A DNA stretch of 64,000 nucleotides, taken from Schistosoma mansoni (taxonomy: Eukaryota > Platyhelminthes > Trematoda > Strigeidida > Schistosomatidae). Position 1 is the first letter of the stretch; each line of letters starts with the position of its first letter. The stretch covers positions 23,009,038 through 23,073,037 of the forward strand of contig NC_031496.1 of the NCBI RefSeq assembly GCF_000237925.1, given 5' to 3'. The notes under the pieces were generated by a model. The model had not been told where the DNA came from. It saw only the letters and a list, made by a program, of their open reading frames with translations, and made no database searches. Below are positions 33,959 through 45,292 of this stretch, piece after piece. Made by a program: the position numbers and the translations under genes.

Positions 33959-34402
33959 TTATCCAAGTCTTAATAATTCATGATTTTTTTGATCGAATAA
34001 TTTACGTATAAAAGCCATATCACTATGGATTGATAAATCTCTTAGATCAGCACGTTTCGACATTTTTGGATGATGATTATAATAATAATAATCTTTGTAA
34101 TAATTAGAACGATAATCCGAATATGGATTGAATGGATCATCATCATTGAATTTATTATTTAATGTAAGATATTCATCTATTGACAATTGAGATTTAGGTA
34201 ATGATGGAGATGATAACACTTTTGGCAATGATGCTGATGATGATGACGATACCGATGATGGTGACGATGATGATGATGATGATGACGAGGTCGATAATGA
34301 AGGATACATAAAATTTCCATATGGATTCATTTCAATTGTAAAACAATAATGATAAGTTATACAGATACTTAAAATGAAAAAATAACATAGAGAATGATCC
34401 AT
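33959..34402 (-). CDS. putative secreted neuropeptide precursor, amidated CRF/DH44-like peptide
   Basis: A 147-residue single-exon frame. Residues 1-22 look like a signal peptide (charged start, then CYFFILSICITYHYCF). Residues 38-58 are a serine tract coded by a TCA/TCG microsatellite. An acidic and Tyr/Asn-rich spacer follows (DDDPFNPYSDYRSNYY). KR at 116-117 is a dibasic cleavage site. The last 30 residues start ADLRDLSIHSDMAFIRKL and end HELLRLG at the stop. A terminal Gly is the usual amide donor, giving a 29-residue amidated peptide. The core LSI-x3-M-x2-I-R resembles arthropod DH44 (LSI-x3-[LM]-x2-LR), and SIHSDMAFI resembles mollusc egg-laying hormone (SINQDLKAI). The prohormone reading is well supported. 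The CRF/DH44/ELH assignment is inference, and the peptide is shorter than those families. The start codon is the first ATG in frame. Confidence 0.7.
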   Translation of the reverse strand: MDHSLCYFFILSICITYHYCFTIEMNPYGNFMYPSLSTSSSSSSSSSPSSVSSSSSASLPKVLSSPSLPKSQLSIDEYLTLNNKFNDDDPFNPYSDYRSNYYKDYYYYNHHPKMSKRADLRDLSIHSDMAFIRKLFDQKNHELLRLG

Positions 34403-34419
34403 TCTTCGAATGAAAACCT

Positions 34420-35040
34420 ATATCAATTAGTTAATTAATCTTATTTCACAAGTGATATTGTAAAATTAGATATGAATTGGAACTAATGTGTTTTTTTAAT
34501 AATATAGGAGAGGGACTTATGAATAATAAACAATAATAATACTTAAGAATGGTAAATAGCATAGATTTAAAGATAGATAGGGGCAAAAACTTGAAATGTT
34601 CAATATTCATTTATATAATTATGATTGGTAGATAAGTTTGAGTTGAATTTTGAAATTCCGATTGGTTTGATTGGCTTATAGTGAGATTACTAGTTTAAGT
34701 TAAAAGATTATAAAACAATAAAAATAAACCGGAATTGAGTGTCATATGAATAATAATCTTATAAGGATTGATAATTTAATCATTCTGATAAGGCTTGATC
34801 TTTCACTTTGTATTATAACAAGATGAATCGTTGTACATAAGTTAGGAGATTATGTAATCACTTAAATAAGTTGATAGAATGTAGTTTGATTAAATGTAGA
34901 CTGCTTACAAAACAGAAATTACTGACTCGAAATCTTTAATAAATGAATATGAGAGTAAAGAACTGGTCATTTAAGAAAAAACTGTTTTGTGTGGAAAAGC
35001 GATGAAAAAAAAGACTATTTGACATCAAATAACTGTTATA
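34420..35040. other. upstream region of the prohormone-like gene
   Basis: This stretch lies 5' of the minus-strand gene and would hold its promoter and leader. A splice-acceptor-like GATATAG lies about 17 bases before the start codon (minus strand), so a leader intron or trans-splice site is possible. No specific regulatory motif is recognised. Confidence 0.35.
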
Positions 35041-35440
35041 TCTTGTGTGGCTTGTGTGCCCTTTTTAATGTATAACGCGATGATTCCGCCAATTAGAGAG
35101 CAGGGATTTATCGATCGGATCAATGACACACGAAACCCGTACGAGCAGCCTAGAGTCCTTATGGGTCCTGCTTTCTGCCTAGCCCAGTCAGTTAAGTACA
35201 GAACACCAATAACAGCCTCTACAATATGAATCATTATTCTCAAACATACTAGGTTTATATACCAATCAAACTGACCACATCGTACCATAAAATAGAAAAT
35301 AACATTTGTACAAGATTTAGCCAAATGTGGCTATGAATGTGGGGAATAGTAATTAATAGACTGGGTATAACTCAAGAATGGTAAATCTTATAATACTAGT
35401 CTATGGGTCAAAACATAGCTTATAATAAAAGGAACTTGAA
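35040..35440. other. repeat-like block, family unproven
   Basis: A GC-richer stretch with GTACGAGCAGCCTAGAGTCC and a TATA-like TTTATATACCAATCAAAC. It looks like part of a retroelement terminal region, but no pair of ends is visible in the window. Confidence 0.3.
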
Positions 35441-35795
35441 TACGAATAGTTAAGTTACTTAACGATTATACAATAGGAAATATACGTATCATATTGTTGC
35501 ATAAAGAGTCCTTAAAATTTACCATTCATAATTCTCTTCGGGATATACCAATAACCATGAATAAAATTTATTTAAAATGTAAATAATAATCATAGGATAG
35601 TTCATTGAACAGTCAACAAAGTATAAACCGAATTATCAGGTTAACTTACTACTTGACTTAATATTACTTATACATACAGGTAATTAATTGACATTATTGT
35701 TTGACAAATGGAAAATATCCCTCAGTTAGTTCACTTTCCAAATATGATTTGCATAGTCAGTAACTCAGAATATTAGTTAGCAATTAGTTTAAGAA

Positions 35796-36005
35796 CAGGA
35801 GGGGGCTTTGTGGAGATTCTAGTAATTTTATATAGTTGAGATCATGAGTCAATTGAAGCTAGACCACCTTGGAAAACCTGCAAGCACTGGACGGCCAACT
35901 CGTCCTATTGTGGGACTCCTCAGCAGTGCGCAATCACGATCCCGACTCGCGAGAGGTTTCCCATGGTGGTCTAACTTTAATTGACTCATGAATTCAACTA
36001 TTAAA
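35796..36005. repeat. Hammerhead SINE (family A), inverted-end copy
   Basis: Positions 35796-35953 are antisense: the full tail and the ribozyme with perfect stem I (GCACTG/CAGTGC) and CTGAGGAG, but GAGT in place of GAAA. Positions 35954-36005 are sense tail (CCCATGGTGGTCTAAC, then ATTGACTCATG). No clear target duplication was found. Confidence 0.85.
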
Positions 36006-36227
36006 TAACCCATATATATTTTTTTCTTACTAAATATTCAGATAAATTAGTCCATATCAACCAATATTTCCATAAAACTTACTTAATTTTCTCTATTTAA
36101 GCATAATCTTCAATTTCAACTTGATTGATGACTTCTAGCTTTTGAGATTTATTTTAAAGGAACAATAATAATGATAATGCGTTGATAAAATATTTCCGAT
36201 CAAAATTCAATAGAAGTTAAAATTTAT

Positions 36228-38150
36228 TAACCACCACCAACATTCTATATCCAAATCTATCCTTTCCAGTTGTTATTCATCCATCTAATGTATGCTTACA
36301 ATTACAGACTCAGTGTGTTATTCGGCCTTCCACTTTTCAGTTTATCTTCAGGATTTCAAGTAAGCACCTGCCTCGTGATGCAGTTTGGTTGTTTCCGCAA
36401 TATATGTCCTATCCACCTCCATCGTCTTTTACAAATTTCCTCTTTAGATGGAAACTGGTTTGTTCTCTCTCACAGTAGGATGTTGTTGATGGTATCTGGC
36501 CAACGGATATTGAGTATCTTGAGTAGACAACTATTTATAAATACTTGCACATTTTTGATGATGGTTTTAGTAGTTCTTCAGGTTTCAGTTCCTTACAGTA
36601 GGACTGTCTTGACGTTCGTATTGAAGATTGTGACTTTGATATTGGCTTGCATATAGTTGTTTTGAGTTCCATATTTTCTTCAATTGTAGGAATACAGCTC
36701 TTGCTTTTTCAATACTCGCTTTTTCATCTGCATCACATCCTTCTTGTTCATCGATCATGCTTTCCCAGGTACGTGAATGTTTCCACATCTTCCAGAGTTT
36801 CACCATCAAGTGTGACTGGGTTAAGGTTCTCTGTGTTGAATTTGAAGGTCTTTCTTTTTCCTTTTTATATGTTGAGGCTTACCGGCGTAGAGGCTACTGC
36901 TTCACTGGTTGCCTTCATCTGTATTTGTTCGTGTGTATGGGATAGAAGGGTCAGGTTATCTTCGAAGCCCAAATTTTCTAAGTAATCGCGAGCTGTTCAT
37001 TGTATTCCGTGCTTCCCTTGAGGTGTGGTCTTCAGATCCAGCCAATCAACAGAAGAAGGAAGAAGGAGGAGAGTAGAAAGCCTTGTCTGACCTCGGTCCC
37101 CACTTGGAATACATCTATCAACTGTCCTCCATGCACGACTTTTCAATGTAATCTGTCCTATGAATTCCGTATGATATTGATGATCTTCTTAGCTACACCA
37201 TAGTGTTGCAGAAGGTTCCATAAGGTTCTCCTATCCACGCTATCAAACACCTCATAAACAATGACGTTGATGTTTAGTGACGAATTCCATTAAATCGACT
37301 GCCCAACAATGATCCGTAGTGTAGCGATTTGGTCTGTGCACGACAAATCCTTGTGAAATCCGACTTGTTGATCTCAAAGTTGGATTTCTACTGAGTCCTT
37401 CATCCGGTTCAGCAACATTCAGTTGAAAAGTTTTCCAGGCACTGATAGCAGTGTGCTGCCTTTTTGGCTAAGTTCTCACACTTGCTCAGATCTCTTTTCT
37501 TCGGTATCTTGATGATGTGTTCTTCCTCCAAAATCTTCATGAATAGAACATAGAGCATGTTTGTAATTACTTCTATGTCCGAATTCAGTGCTCCAGCTAG
37601 TATTTAGTCGGGTCCTATTGCTTTCCCACTCTTGATTTCTCTGGTGGCTATCCTGATTCCTTCAGTTATTGGCAGAGTGACATCTATAGGAAGGTTGTGT
37701 ATGCTGCTTCGATGTCTGGTGGACTCAGTTGAGTAGGTTTATTCAAGGGTTTTTAAAAGTGCTCTGTCCACCTGTCCCTCTGTTCTTGAATCTCAATGGT
37801 TGGCTTGCCTTCTTTGTCCTTGACCGGTTTCTCTGGTTTACTATATTTCCCTGTCAGTTTCTTCGTTATGTCGAATATGTTTCTCTTGTTTCCTTCTCTT
37901 ACAGAGTTTACCTCTGTCGTTGTCAGGTCGTCTACGTATTTCTTCTTGTCAGTTCTAATGCTCTTCTTTACTTCCTTGTTTGCTTCTGTGTAATCAGCCT
38001 GTGCCTTGACTTTGTCTATTCTTGTCCGGCTATTTTTAATTGCTGTTTTCTTGTTCTTCTTTTCCAGAGTCTTGCCCAGGGTTGCGATAGGGATCCATTC
38101 TTTATGATGAAGCTTTTGGGGTCTCAGAATCTCCTGATACGTTGAAGTAA
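36228..38150 (-). mobile_element. RTE-type LINE, 5'- and 3'-truncated, about 1.9 kb
   Basis: Minus strand. 38150-37730 encodes the linker before the reverse transcriptase (KEGKPTIEIQEQRDRWTEHF and upstream basic helices). 37700-37000 is the decayed polymerase core. 36800-36228 is the C-terminal region (IDEQEGCDADEKASIEKARA and the family end around DRFGYRMLV). Many stops are present. Plus-strand open frames over this region (36270-36656, 37729-38145) are antisense shadows. It is the longest copy of this family in the window. Confidence 0.85.
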
Positions 38151-39194
38151 AAACATTGTAGTAGGATAGTACAAATTCATTTATTTCATGTTTTGTCTCC
38201 AGCTACTTTTAACTTGAAGTATTTATACTACTTAATCGGAAAAAAATAGAGTATGCCTAGATTAATCAATTTTGTTGAGAGTACTAATCAAAATATGAAG
38301 TCATATAGACCAGTCCTAAAGAAATATTTTATGCTCAACACGTCCATTCTCGAAGTTCTATCATTATTATCTAAGTTTGTGCAAGATTATACATTTTATC
38401 ACTGACGAAATTTAGGTTGATGAAAAGATCCACACGCGAAAGATAAGTTTTTGAAGAGTTGAGTATAAATGTTAAATTCGTTAGGTACGTAATTATAGTC
38501 TAGTTAGTCACAATGATATATAATAAATATTCCTGACTAACATCAGTTAACATAGTCACTTAAGCATTAATTAGTCATCTGTGACCTGAATTCAAGTGTT
38601 AGAATAAATAGTTCTCAGAAAAGTAGTGGAGCTGCGTGTTGATTATAGTCAAACACCAATCAGGATGCCAATTTTCAAAACTGATGACAGACAAAGATTT
38701 CATTGATACGTCTGTGACCATATTATAAAACTGTACTTTTCCCTGCGTTCGCTGCTTGTAGACTGAATATGTGTATCAGTTTCACTAATGTCACTTCCTG
38801 TTTTCTATCAACACCAAATGGTCATTTTACATCAGATCTCAGAACTTTAGGAAAGTTGGAATGATTGGAAACAACTTGAAATAAAAAGAACAAGAAGTGT
38901 TAATAAATCAAATATAGATGCTTTAAACGATGGTGGTTGAATCGCCTAAACTATTGGTCCATTTTAAGAATTTGAACCTGACTTTACTAACTAGTTTTGT
39001 GAAATGAGCTTGAAATATGATCAACTGGTGTCGTTTCTTTAGCTCTTAACTTTATTACAAATTACATACTACATTGGTGGATAAAATCTAATCAATTCAC
39101 TGTTCAGTTTTATAAATGAAATATCTCATTAGCCTCAATAACGTCTTGTTGAGAACATTCAAACATATATTACATATAATCAACTTATTTAAGA
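38151..39194. other. AT-rich intergenic DNA
   Basis: Nothing recognisable. Confidence 0.5.
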
Positions 39195-39204
39195 CAATGG
39201 TGGA

Positions 39205-39442
39205 CGGTGGCTTAATTTCGTGGATCAATTGGAGTTAGATATTAACACCGTTCGATGCCGACTTATTGGTCTAGATGTTAAGTGATCGCGTGCGAGACTG
39301 ATAGGTCCTGGGTTCGAATCTCGCGGAGCGGGATCTTGGATGCGCACTGTCTAGGAGTTCCATACTAGAACGAAACGGCCGTCCAGAGCTTGTAGGTTTT
39401 CCATGGTAGTCTAGCTTCAATTGACTCATGAATTCAACTGTT
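39205..39442 (+). repeat. Hammerhead SINE (family A), 5'-truncated copy
   Basis: Holds the head end, tRNA-like region (TTGGTCTAGATGTTAAGTGA and GGGTTCGAATCTCGC), ribozyme (GCACTGTCTAGGAG, core altered; AACGAAACGGCCGTCCAGAG) and tail to GAATTCAACTG. Confidence 0.85.
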
Positions 39443-40828
39443 TAATTTATTTATCTTAAATTTATACCAAGACAAAAAAATATTTTTATGCACAGAATTA
39501 CATTGTCTAGAATATCTATCATTCTAACATAATGAAAACAAATTAGTAATAGGGCATAAGTGTATTTCATACTTCGGTGAATATGGAAACAAAATCTGAA
39601 AATAACAGGTATTTAATCTAAATGTTGATACATCTGTCATATATGACATAAACAAGCTTGATTTGTATTTCCAATAAAGAAAGTAACGAATTTTCTACCT
39701 CTTTTATTGTAGATTAGTTGTGTTTTTTTAACGCAATTATTTTCCTAAACATAATAGGTATAAGGTTCTTTTTATTCAGATTTATAAAGATTATTAAAGA
39801 TCCTAGTAAATAGTATTAGTTTAATTTGGAAATATTTACATATGGTATAATATCTGTATTGAGAAACACTTGAATTTGAGTAAATATACTCGAATTAAGA
39901 GTATTCAAAGAGAAATATCAATGTTTCAAAAGCTAATCTTTACCAGTCAGTCGTAAACAATATGAACGTTGTCAGAAATGTGTCTTAGTAAAAACTGTCG
40001 CATTTCACTTGAAGAGGGGATTGTTTAGATAAAACAGAAATGGGTTAGATGAGTATTTTCAACAATAACAAGGAATAAATTATAGAAAACACAGTAGATA
40101 AAAACAATCATACGTCTGTATCACTGTAGCCTGTTTCGAATCATAGCTTCTTAGGTCTGAAGTTGCAGATTATGGTTATCCATTCTGTCCTAATCGAGTA
40201 TTAGGTACCTCTCGATATAATTTAGTACAGCAGTTATTCACTTTATGGAATTGTTTTCATCTGCTTCTATACCAACATACTCTGAGATCTGTAGCAGAAA
40301 GTGACTGAACAAATGTAACACATACATATCTCATCTCAGCTGACGAAAGTCCATAGCCCTATCAACCGATTTATTATCTTTAAATAGTAACCTTAACCAT
40401 TCTCACCATTACTCCCTAATAATTTTATTATATTCGCAGTAGTTCTAAGGGATATACAATATAATAATACGGCTTCAAAGTACGCATTTTTGGATTTATC
40501 CCTAAATGGACGGTCTTAAACTCATATCCCAAAGGTATTTCCATTTAACTATCAATGAATAAATTATCAATTAACTATTCTGCAAGTATAATACTGGTGT
40601 TCATCATTAGTACTTTTATCTAGGATGTCCTAAAATGTTTCTGTAAAAGTATTGAGATAGGTTAGTAGAACTTCTTCAATCTTTGAGTTTATTTTATGAG
40701 AGATCATATGATAATTCATGAATAACATTAATATGACAGAAACAGAAAATCTTCAACAATTCAGATCGGAGGAAAATTTTATATTAGGGAGATAAAAGCT
40801 CCAAATATGATAATCCATTACATTGAAA
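39443..40828. other. AT-rich intergenic DNA
   Basis: Nothing recognisable. Confidence 0.5.
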
Positions 40829-40829
40829 A

Positions 40830-41058
40830 AATGAACGTGGATGCCAGCTCAGTGGTCTAGAATTTAAGCGTTAGTGAAAGATACCGAATGTCCTCAGTTT
40901 CATTATCGGATGCGGGGTCGTGCATATGCACTGCTGAGAAGTCCTGTACCAGGACGAAATGACTGTCCAATGCTTAAAGGTTTTAAAGGATGGTCTAGCT
41001 AAGATGAATTCTCGACTTAAACTGTGAAGATTTGACTATCTCCATAGAATTCCTTGCA
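40830..41058 (+). repeat. Hammerhead SINE (family A), diverged copy
   Basis: The tRNA-like start GCTCAGTGGTCTAGAATTTA is clear. The ribozyme has GCACTGCTGAGAAG and AGGACGAAATGACTGTCCAATG, with stem I still paired and one core change in the CUGANGA box. The tail is diverged. Confidence 0.75.
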
Positions 41059-41433
41059 AGAATTTATTTATTTCATTAGATGGTTATTTTTCAGTTACTG
41101 ATGCATTAGTAAGGTAATGAATAGCATTATGATAACAAAGATATAGCATAACTTTCGGTCAGTTATAATGAATCGATGAGTTACTGCTTAATTTTCAGTT
41201 TTATCCACTTCATGGATCTTGGCTTATTATTAAGACCTGATCACAAAAACTATTTTTAAAATGTGTAACAGCCAATAAAAAACATAAGAAAAAGAAAGTT
41301 TTAAGTTAACAGTTTTTTTCATATCAAATAAAAATCCCTAAGGAAATGTACTTTCAAGTAAACAATGGTACTTATATTTGTTGCGTACAAATAAGCATGA
41401 GATCATCAATGACTCTTTTGACTTATTTCTTAA

Positions 41434-44400
41434 TTATGCCTCAGTCAAATCATCATTGTAATAAAGATATATTTGAGGCATAAATAAATCTTCAATATCT
41501 TGTATTTCTTCCTTAATATTATTTTCTTCAAGATTTTTCTCCATATCTAGTACAACACCATTATACTTCCATGTATATGAGGCAGCGTGTGAATTAAATT
41601 TTAAATAACGGACAAGAATGTCTGTAATGGTTTCTTCAACACATACCTAATCAGCAGAAAAAAAGAAATAATGCATTTAAAATAAGAAAATGGACGAGGT
41701 TTTAGAATAATACATTGCTCAATTTCACATTCTCAAAGCATCGACATAACAAAAAGTCTGCGAAGTAGCAAAAATGATACGTTTTTGAAGTAAACAGCTT
41801 AAGAAACGAAATCTTATTGTTCAGTCGGAAAAACCAAAATAGTTTGAGATTTTACATCGTAAATAAAGTCAGCAAATTTTTTACAGGTAGCATGATCAAA
41901 TCAACAAGTTAGTATATATTCATTGTAAACATGTTTTAATTTTATCACCAAAGTTAGTCATGTCTTAAACGGAGGATAACAATTGGATTCGCGATCTGAG
42001 TTTAATCCTATTTGGAACTAGTCAGCTTGATGTACCTTAATCTCAGTGTTAATTTTCGCGGTTATAATTAAATCTGGTACCTGTTGCCTCAAATGCTAGA
42101 GCATTATGAACTAAGCTTTGGATTCTCAAACCAAATTATTTAATAAGTATTGTTATTGCTTGTATTGTGACTTGGAGGTGGGAACAGTGGTATGTATGAA
42201 ACTGAAAGTTGCTGTGGTTTATTACAACAGAGAAGACCAACACCGTTGGCAGATGAAGATTTTTCTCGTTACCCAATACCAAAAGTCTTATTCCTTCATG
42301 AGAACAAAATACACTCACTTACATGCAGGTTTACCTGCATTATTTATCAGTTAACGAAAGTCGTAGTGAGTTGACACAACAAATATTACACTAGATTGAT
42401 ATGGATGATGTGTTTCACTGAACTGATGGGACAAAATGTCGTACGGAAATAATAAAGAAATGTAGTGTAATATAAATTGATGTCATAGTAGTACGTTAAG
42501 TTACTCACACTGCCTCACGTTGGACCCCTTCTTAATAGGTATTATCTTTTTCGAATTAAATGGTTACTACTTTTTGGACTAAATTTCACGACTTGACCTA
42601 CTTGAATGGACGTCTCGGTAATACCTTTGTTCTTTCGACTAATTATTATTTATCTAGCAAGTAGCGATGGAATTAGGCCACACGGTCGTAAAACCAATCC
42701 TAAATACTGACGTTGAAACAACAAAAACCATTTTGTCTATTTAGAATATCGTACCAGATGAACATCTTGGTGTTTATCACGCTTAATAGCCTAGTGGACA
42801 GTTCTATGGGGTTCAAGGCAATAATTACTGGGTTTGAATTAAGTTGGTTCCGACTTATTTTCGTCTCTCCGGTCGACATCGACTTGACCTTAGACATGTT
42901 TTTGAAAAGATGAATCAAACAATATTTGGAACCATTTTTTTCTATAAAAACAGAGATTTATCAAACAGTAATTGACCCTTGTATATCCTGTGAAGAAAAT
43001 TGGTTACTACTTTTTCAATTTATAACCATGCTAGACCTTTGTTTTAACGCAAAATAAATACTTAGATATGTTTAATGAACTAACTGTCTTCCTGTATTAA
43101 TCTGTTCAATAAGCCACTGAATTAGGCGCACGAGGTAGTTTATATTCGATCAAATGGAAGAGTTAGTAATTGACTTTTAACTCAAAGCACATTTGTAATA
43201 GTTTACAAAAAGGAAAACAAACCTCAATTTCGTTTTCAAGTAGCGCAAGTGTGTTGAAAATACGTACAAATCTTGTCTTCTTAGTTAAGTACCCAACAAT
43301 AAGTCTTTCGTCTTTCCACCAAGGTATACCGAAATCTGTAGCCCAATCTGTCGTTGGATAAGGTGGTGGTATGTGAACAAATCGACCATAGGGTGTGTAA
43401 GGTACGTAACAGTTCGTAACTGGATCAATGTGATGTCGAACGTCACCAGTTTTCTCATCAAACCAGTGTGATATATCTTTACCAGCTTCCTTTAAGATCG
43501 GTTGAAGAAGTATGCTGCCTAAAATGAACACAATAAATTGAATTTCATATCTACAAAGACTGGTCTACATGAATAGCTTCAAAAACATTTGACAGTGTTT
43601 TCACTTTACTCAATTTTTTAATCCATGTTATTTCATTGGACGCATTAAAACAGTTCCCAGGTAGTCACTTAAAAACCCATCACAATCACCAAAAATGTTG
43701 AGATTCAAATCTCAACAGGCTGATCAGCCTGCTGATTGTCTTTTAATGCACGTATAGTTTAGTGTAAGCTTTCCTTTATAAATTTTGTCAGTATTTGTCT
43801 CACTTTAATTTGGTTTCGTCTGTTCTTGGTCAGTTATTCTTGAGTGACAATCGAAATCTTGCTAGAATACTGTATTTTTAAGGCGGAAAATAGCTTCCAG
43901 CTTGTTCAAATTTGGCCTCATTCAAAATTAATCTATGACTGTTTGCCTATCCATTTTTACCAAAGCAAACCAGAAAGGGGAAACATGGATAAACATGCTG
44001 GAAATAAATAGATATTTCCCAAGAAAGTAAAAAGTAAAGAGTCAAAAAGTCCCTTTCTTTGTCTGCCGTGGGTAAATAGTCAGACATATCCTCTTTTGTC
44101 GCCATATGTTAAAAATGACGCCGAATTTACACCGAATCATCTAATTTTCCGATAAATGTACACCGGACTGTCTACTTTTCTAGACATAACTGAACTGCAT
44201 CCTACACTTAGTTATAACTAGTGAATACCCTTTAGCGCATTACCAATCTATTTTCAATAATTTAGATGGACATTTATTCCTCAAAGTGCTGTGATAAATA
44301 TTGCAGATAGATATTGCGGAACATAAAATCTTATTGAATGTAATCAGTACCTATTATTAATATGAGGGCTGAAATAACTCTGAAGTCAGAAAAACATATG

Positions 44401-44609
44401 ATATGACTATTCCAAGCTTGAATGAATGTAATTCAGATTATATTCATTTACAAAGGTCTTAAATAGAATCGATACAGTCAACAACATTCACCCTTGTTCT
44501 GTGCGCATATCGGTGTAAGATCCCAAACATATCCAAGGAACGAGACCCAACAGTCCTCAGGTGAATTATGTGCTAAAACATCGTTTGGTGTAAAGTAGCG
44601 ACTTTTCAT
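41434..44609 (-). CDS. CYB5D1: Cytochrome b5 domain-containing protein 1
   Basis: A ciliary heme-binding protein of the cytochrome b5 fold; in vertebrates it is linked to radial spokes and ciliary beating. Three exons on the minus strand: 44609-44492 (start [20 protein letters not shown], phase 1 end), 43518-43223 and 41646-41434, with GT/AG junctions. They give 208 residues against about 228 in human. Exon 2 encodes [20 protein letters not shown], then [20 protein letters not shown] and [20 protein letters not shown], matching the family closely, including the His residues expected to hold heme. Exon 3 encodes [14 protein letters not shown] and ends YYNDDLTEA. Introns are about 970 and 1,580 bases; the second carries a degenerate SM-alpha copy. 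The N-terminus is shorter than human; an upstream in-frame extension is possible. Confidence 0.93.
41960..42115 (-). repeat. SM-alpha-like SINE, degenerate, in CYB5D1 intron 2
   Basis: The reverse complement reads AGGTACATCAAGCTGACTAG, then AAATAGGATTAAACTC, matching the SM-alpha ribozyme region with an eroded core. The tRNA-like part follows (42060-42110). It shares CYB5D1's orientation. Confidence 0.6.
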
Positions 44610-45290
44610 TTCCCACTTCCAATGTTTCCATAGCTATATATATTAACTGATTTAAAGTAACACTACTTAAGGCACGATGTTCAGTCACAAATCTGTACAA
44701 CAAACAATCATTGTTGAGCACAATTATCTGATGAGATGTTTTCACAACTTTTATTTCAAGGTATACAACATAACTTACATATGAACAGTGGAAACCTCAG
44801 TTGTGGTTAATTAGAAAAATACAAAGGCGGATAGACTTTTAAATGACTTTAAATAAAGTATTTTACGTAGTGACAAACAGTTTCTTACTCTGTTGGATGT
44901 CCTCATTCGTAAAGGCTTGATTTTACACTGGAGCGATTCCCATAAGATATACTGGTTACCTCGGAATAGGACAATACTGGTAGGGAGTAACTTTCAGCAA
45001 TTCCACCTGAGGGAATGTAATAAGGTGCTAATGGTTGGAAGTAAAGGTACGTTCGGCTTTCGGAAGACGTAGAGGAAAGTGTGATTTCCAGGCTGATTAT
45101 CAAACATGTGAGGAGTTTATGATGTCATGGAAGTGCGTGATCTAATTATACTTGGTAGTGTCCTTTACAATAATTAGTGTTTATCTCGCTGCTGAATGTA
45201 CACAGGACCAACTATTTTAAGTAGCTATTTACCACTACGTGTTGAGTTTTATATTTTTCCAGTTTTATGTTGTCTACTGTTCACTCAACT
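44610..45290. other. upstream region of CYB5D1
   Basis: Would contain the CYB5D1 promoter. No other gene or repeat recognised. Confidence 0.4.
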
Positions 45291-45292
45291 CC

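Noticed and set aside
33959-34402. Secretin/glucagon-type peptide, from HSDMAF resembling HSDGTF
   Set aside because: The H is not preceded by a cleavage site and the length and spacing do not fit; the DH44-like alignment needs no gap through LSI...IR.
35047-35229. 60-codon plus frame with PPIREQGFIDRINDTRNPYE
   Set aside because: It lies in a repeat-like block with a TATA-like promoter stretch; no known domain and probably not a host gene.
36270-38145. Several plus-strand open frames of 60-138 codons
   Set aside because: They are the antisense of the minus-strand RTE LINE; the minus translation matches reverse transcriptase text.
42536-43145. Possible direct repeat in CYB5D1 intron (GGTTACTACTTTTT twice, GAATTAGGC twice)
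   Set aside because: Only short words match and the intervening text does not align.
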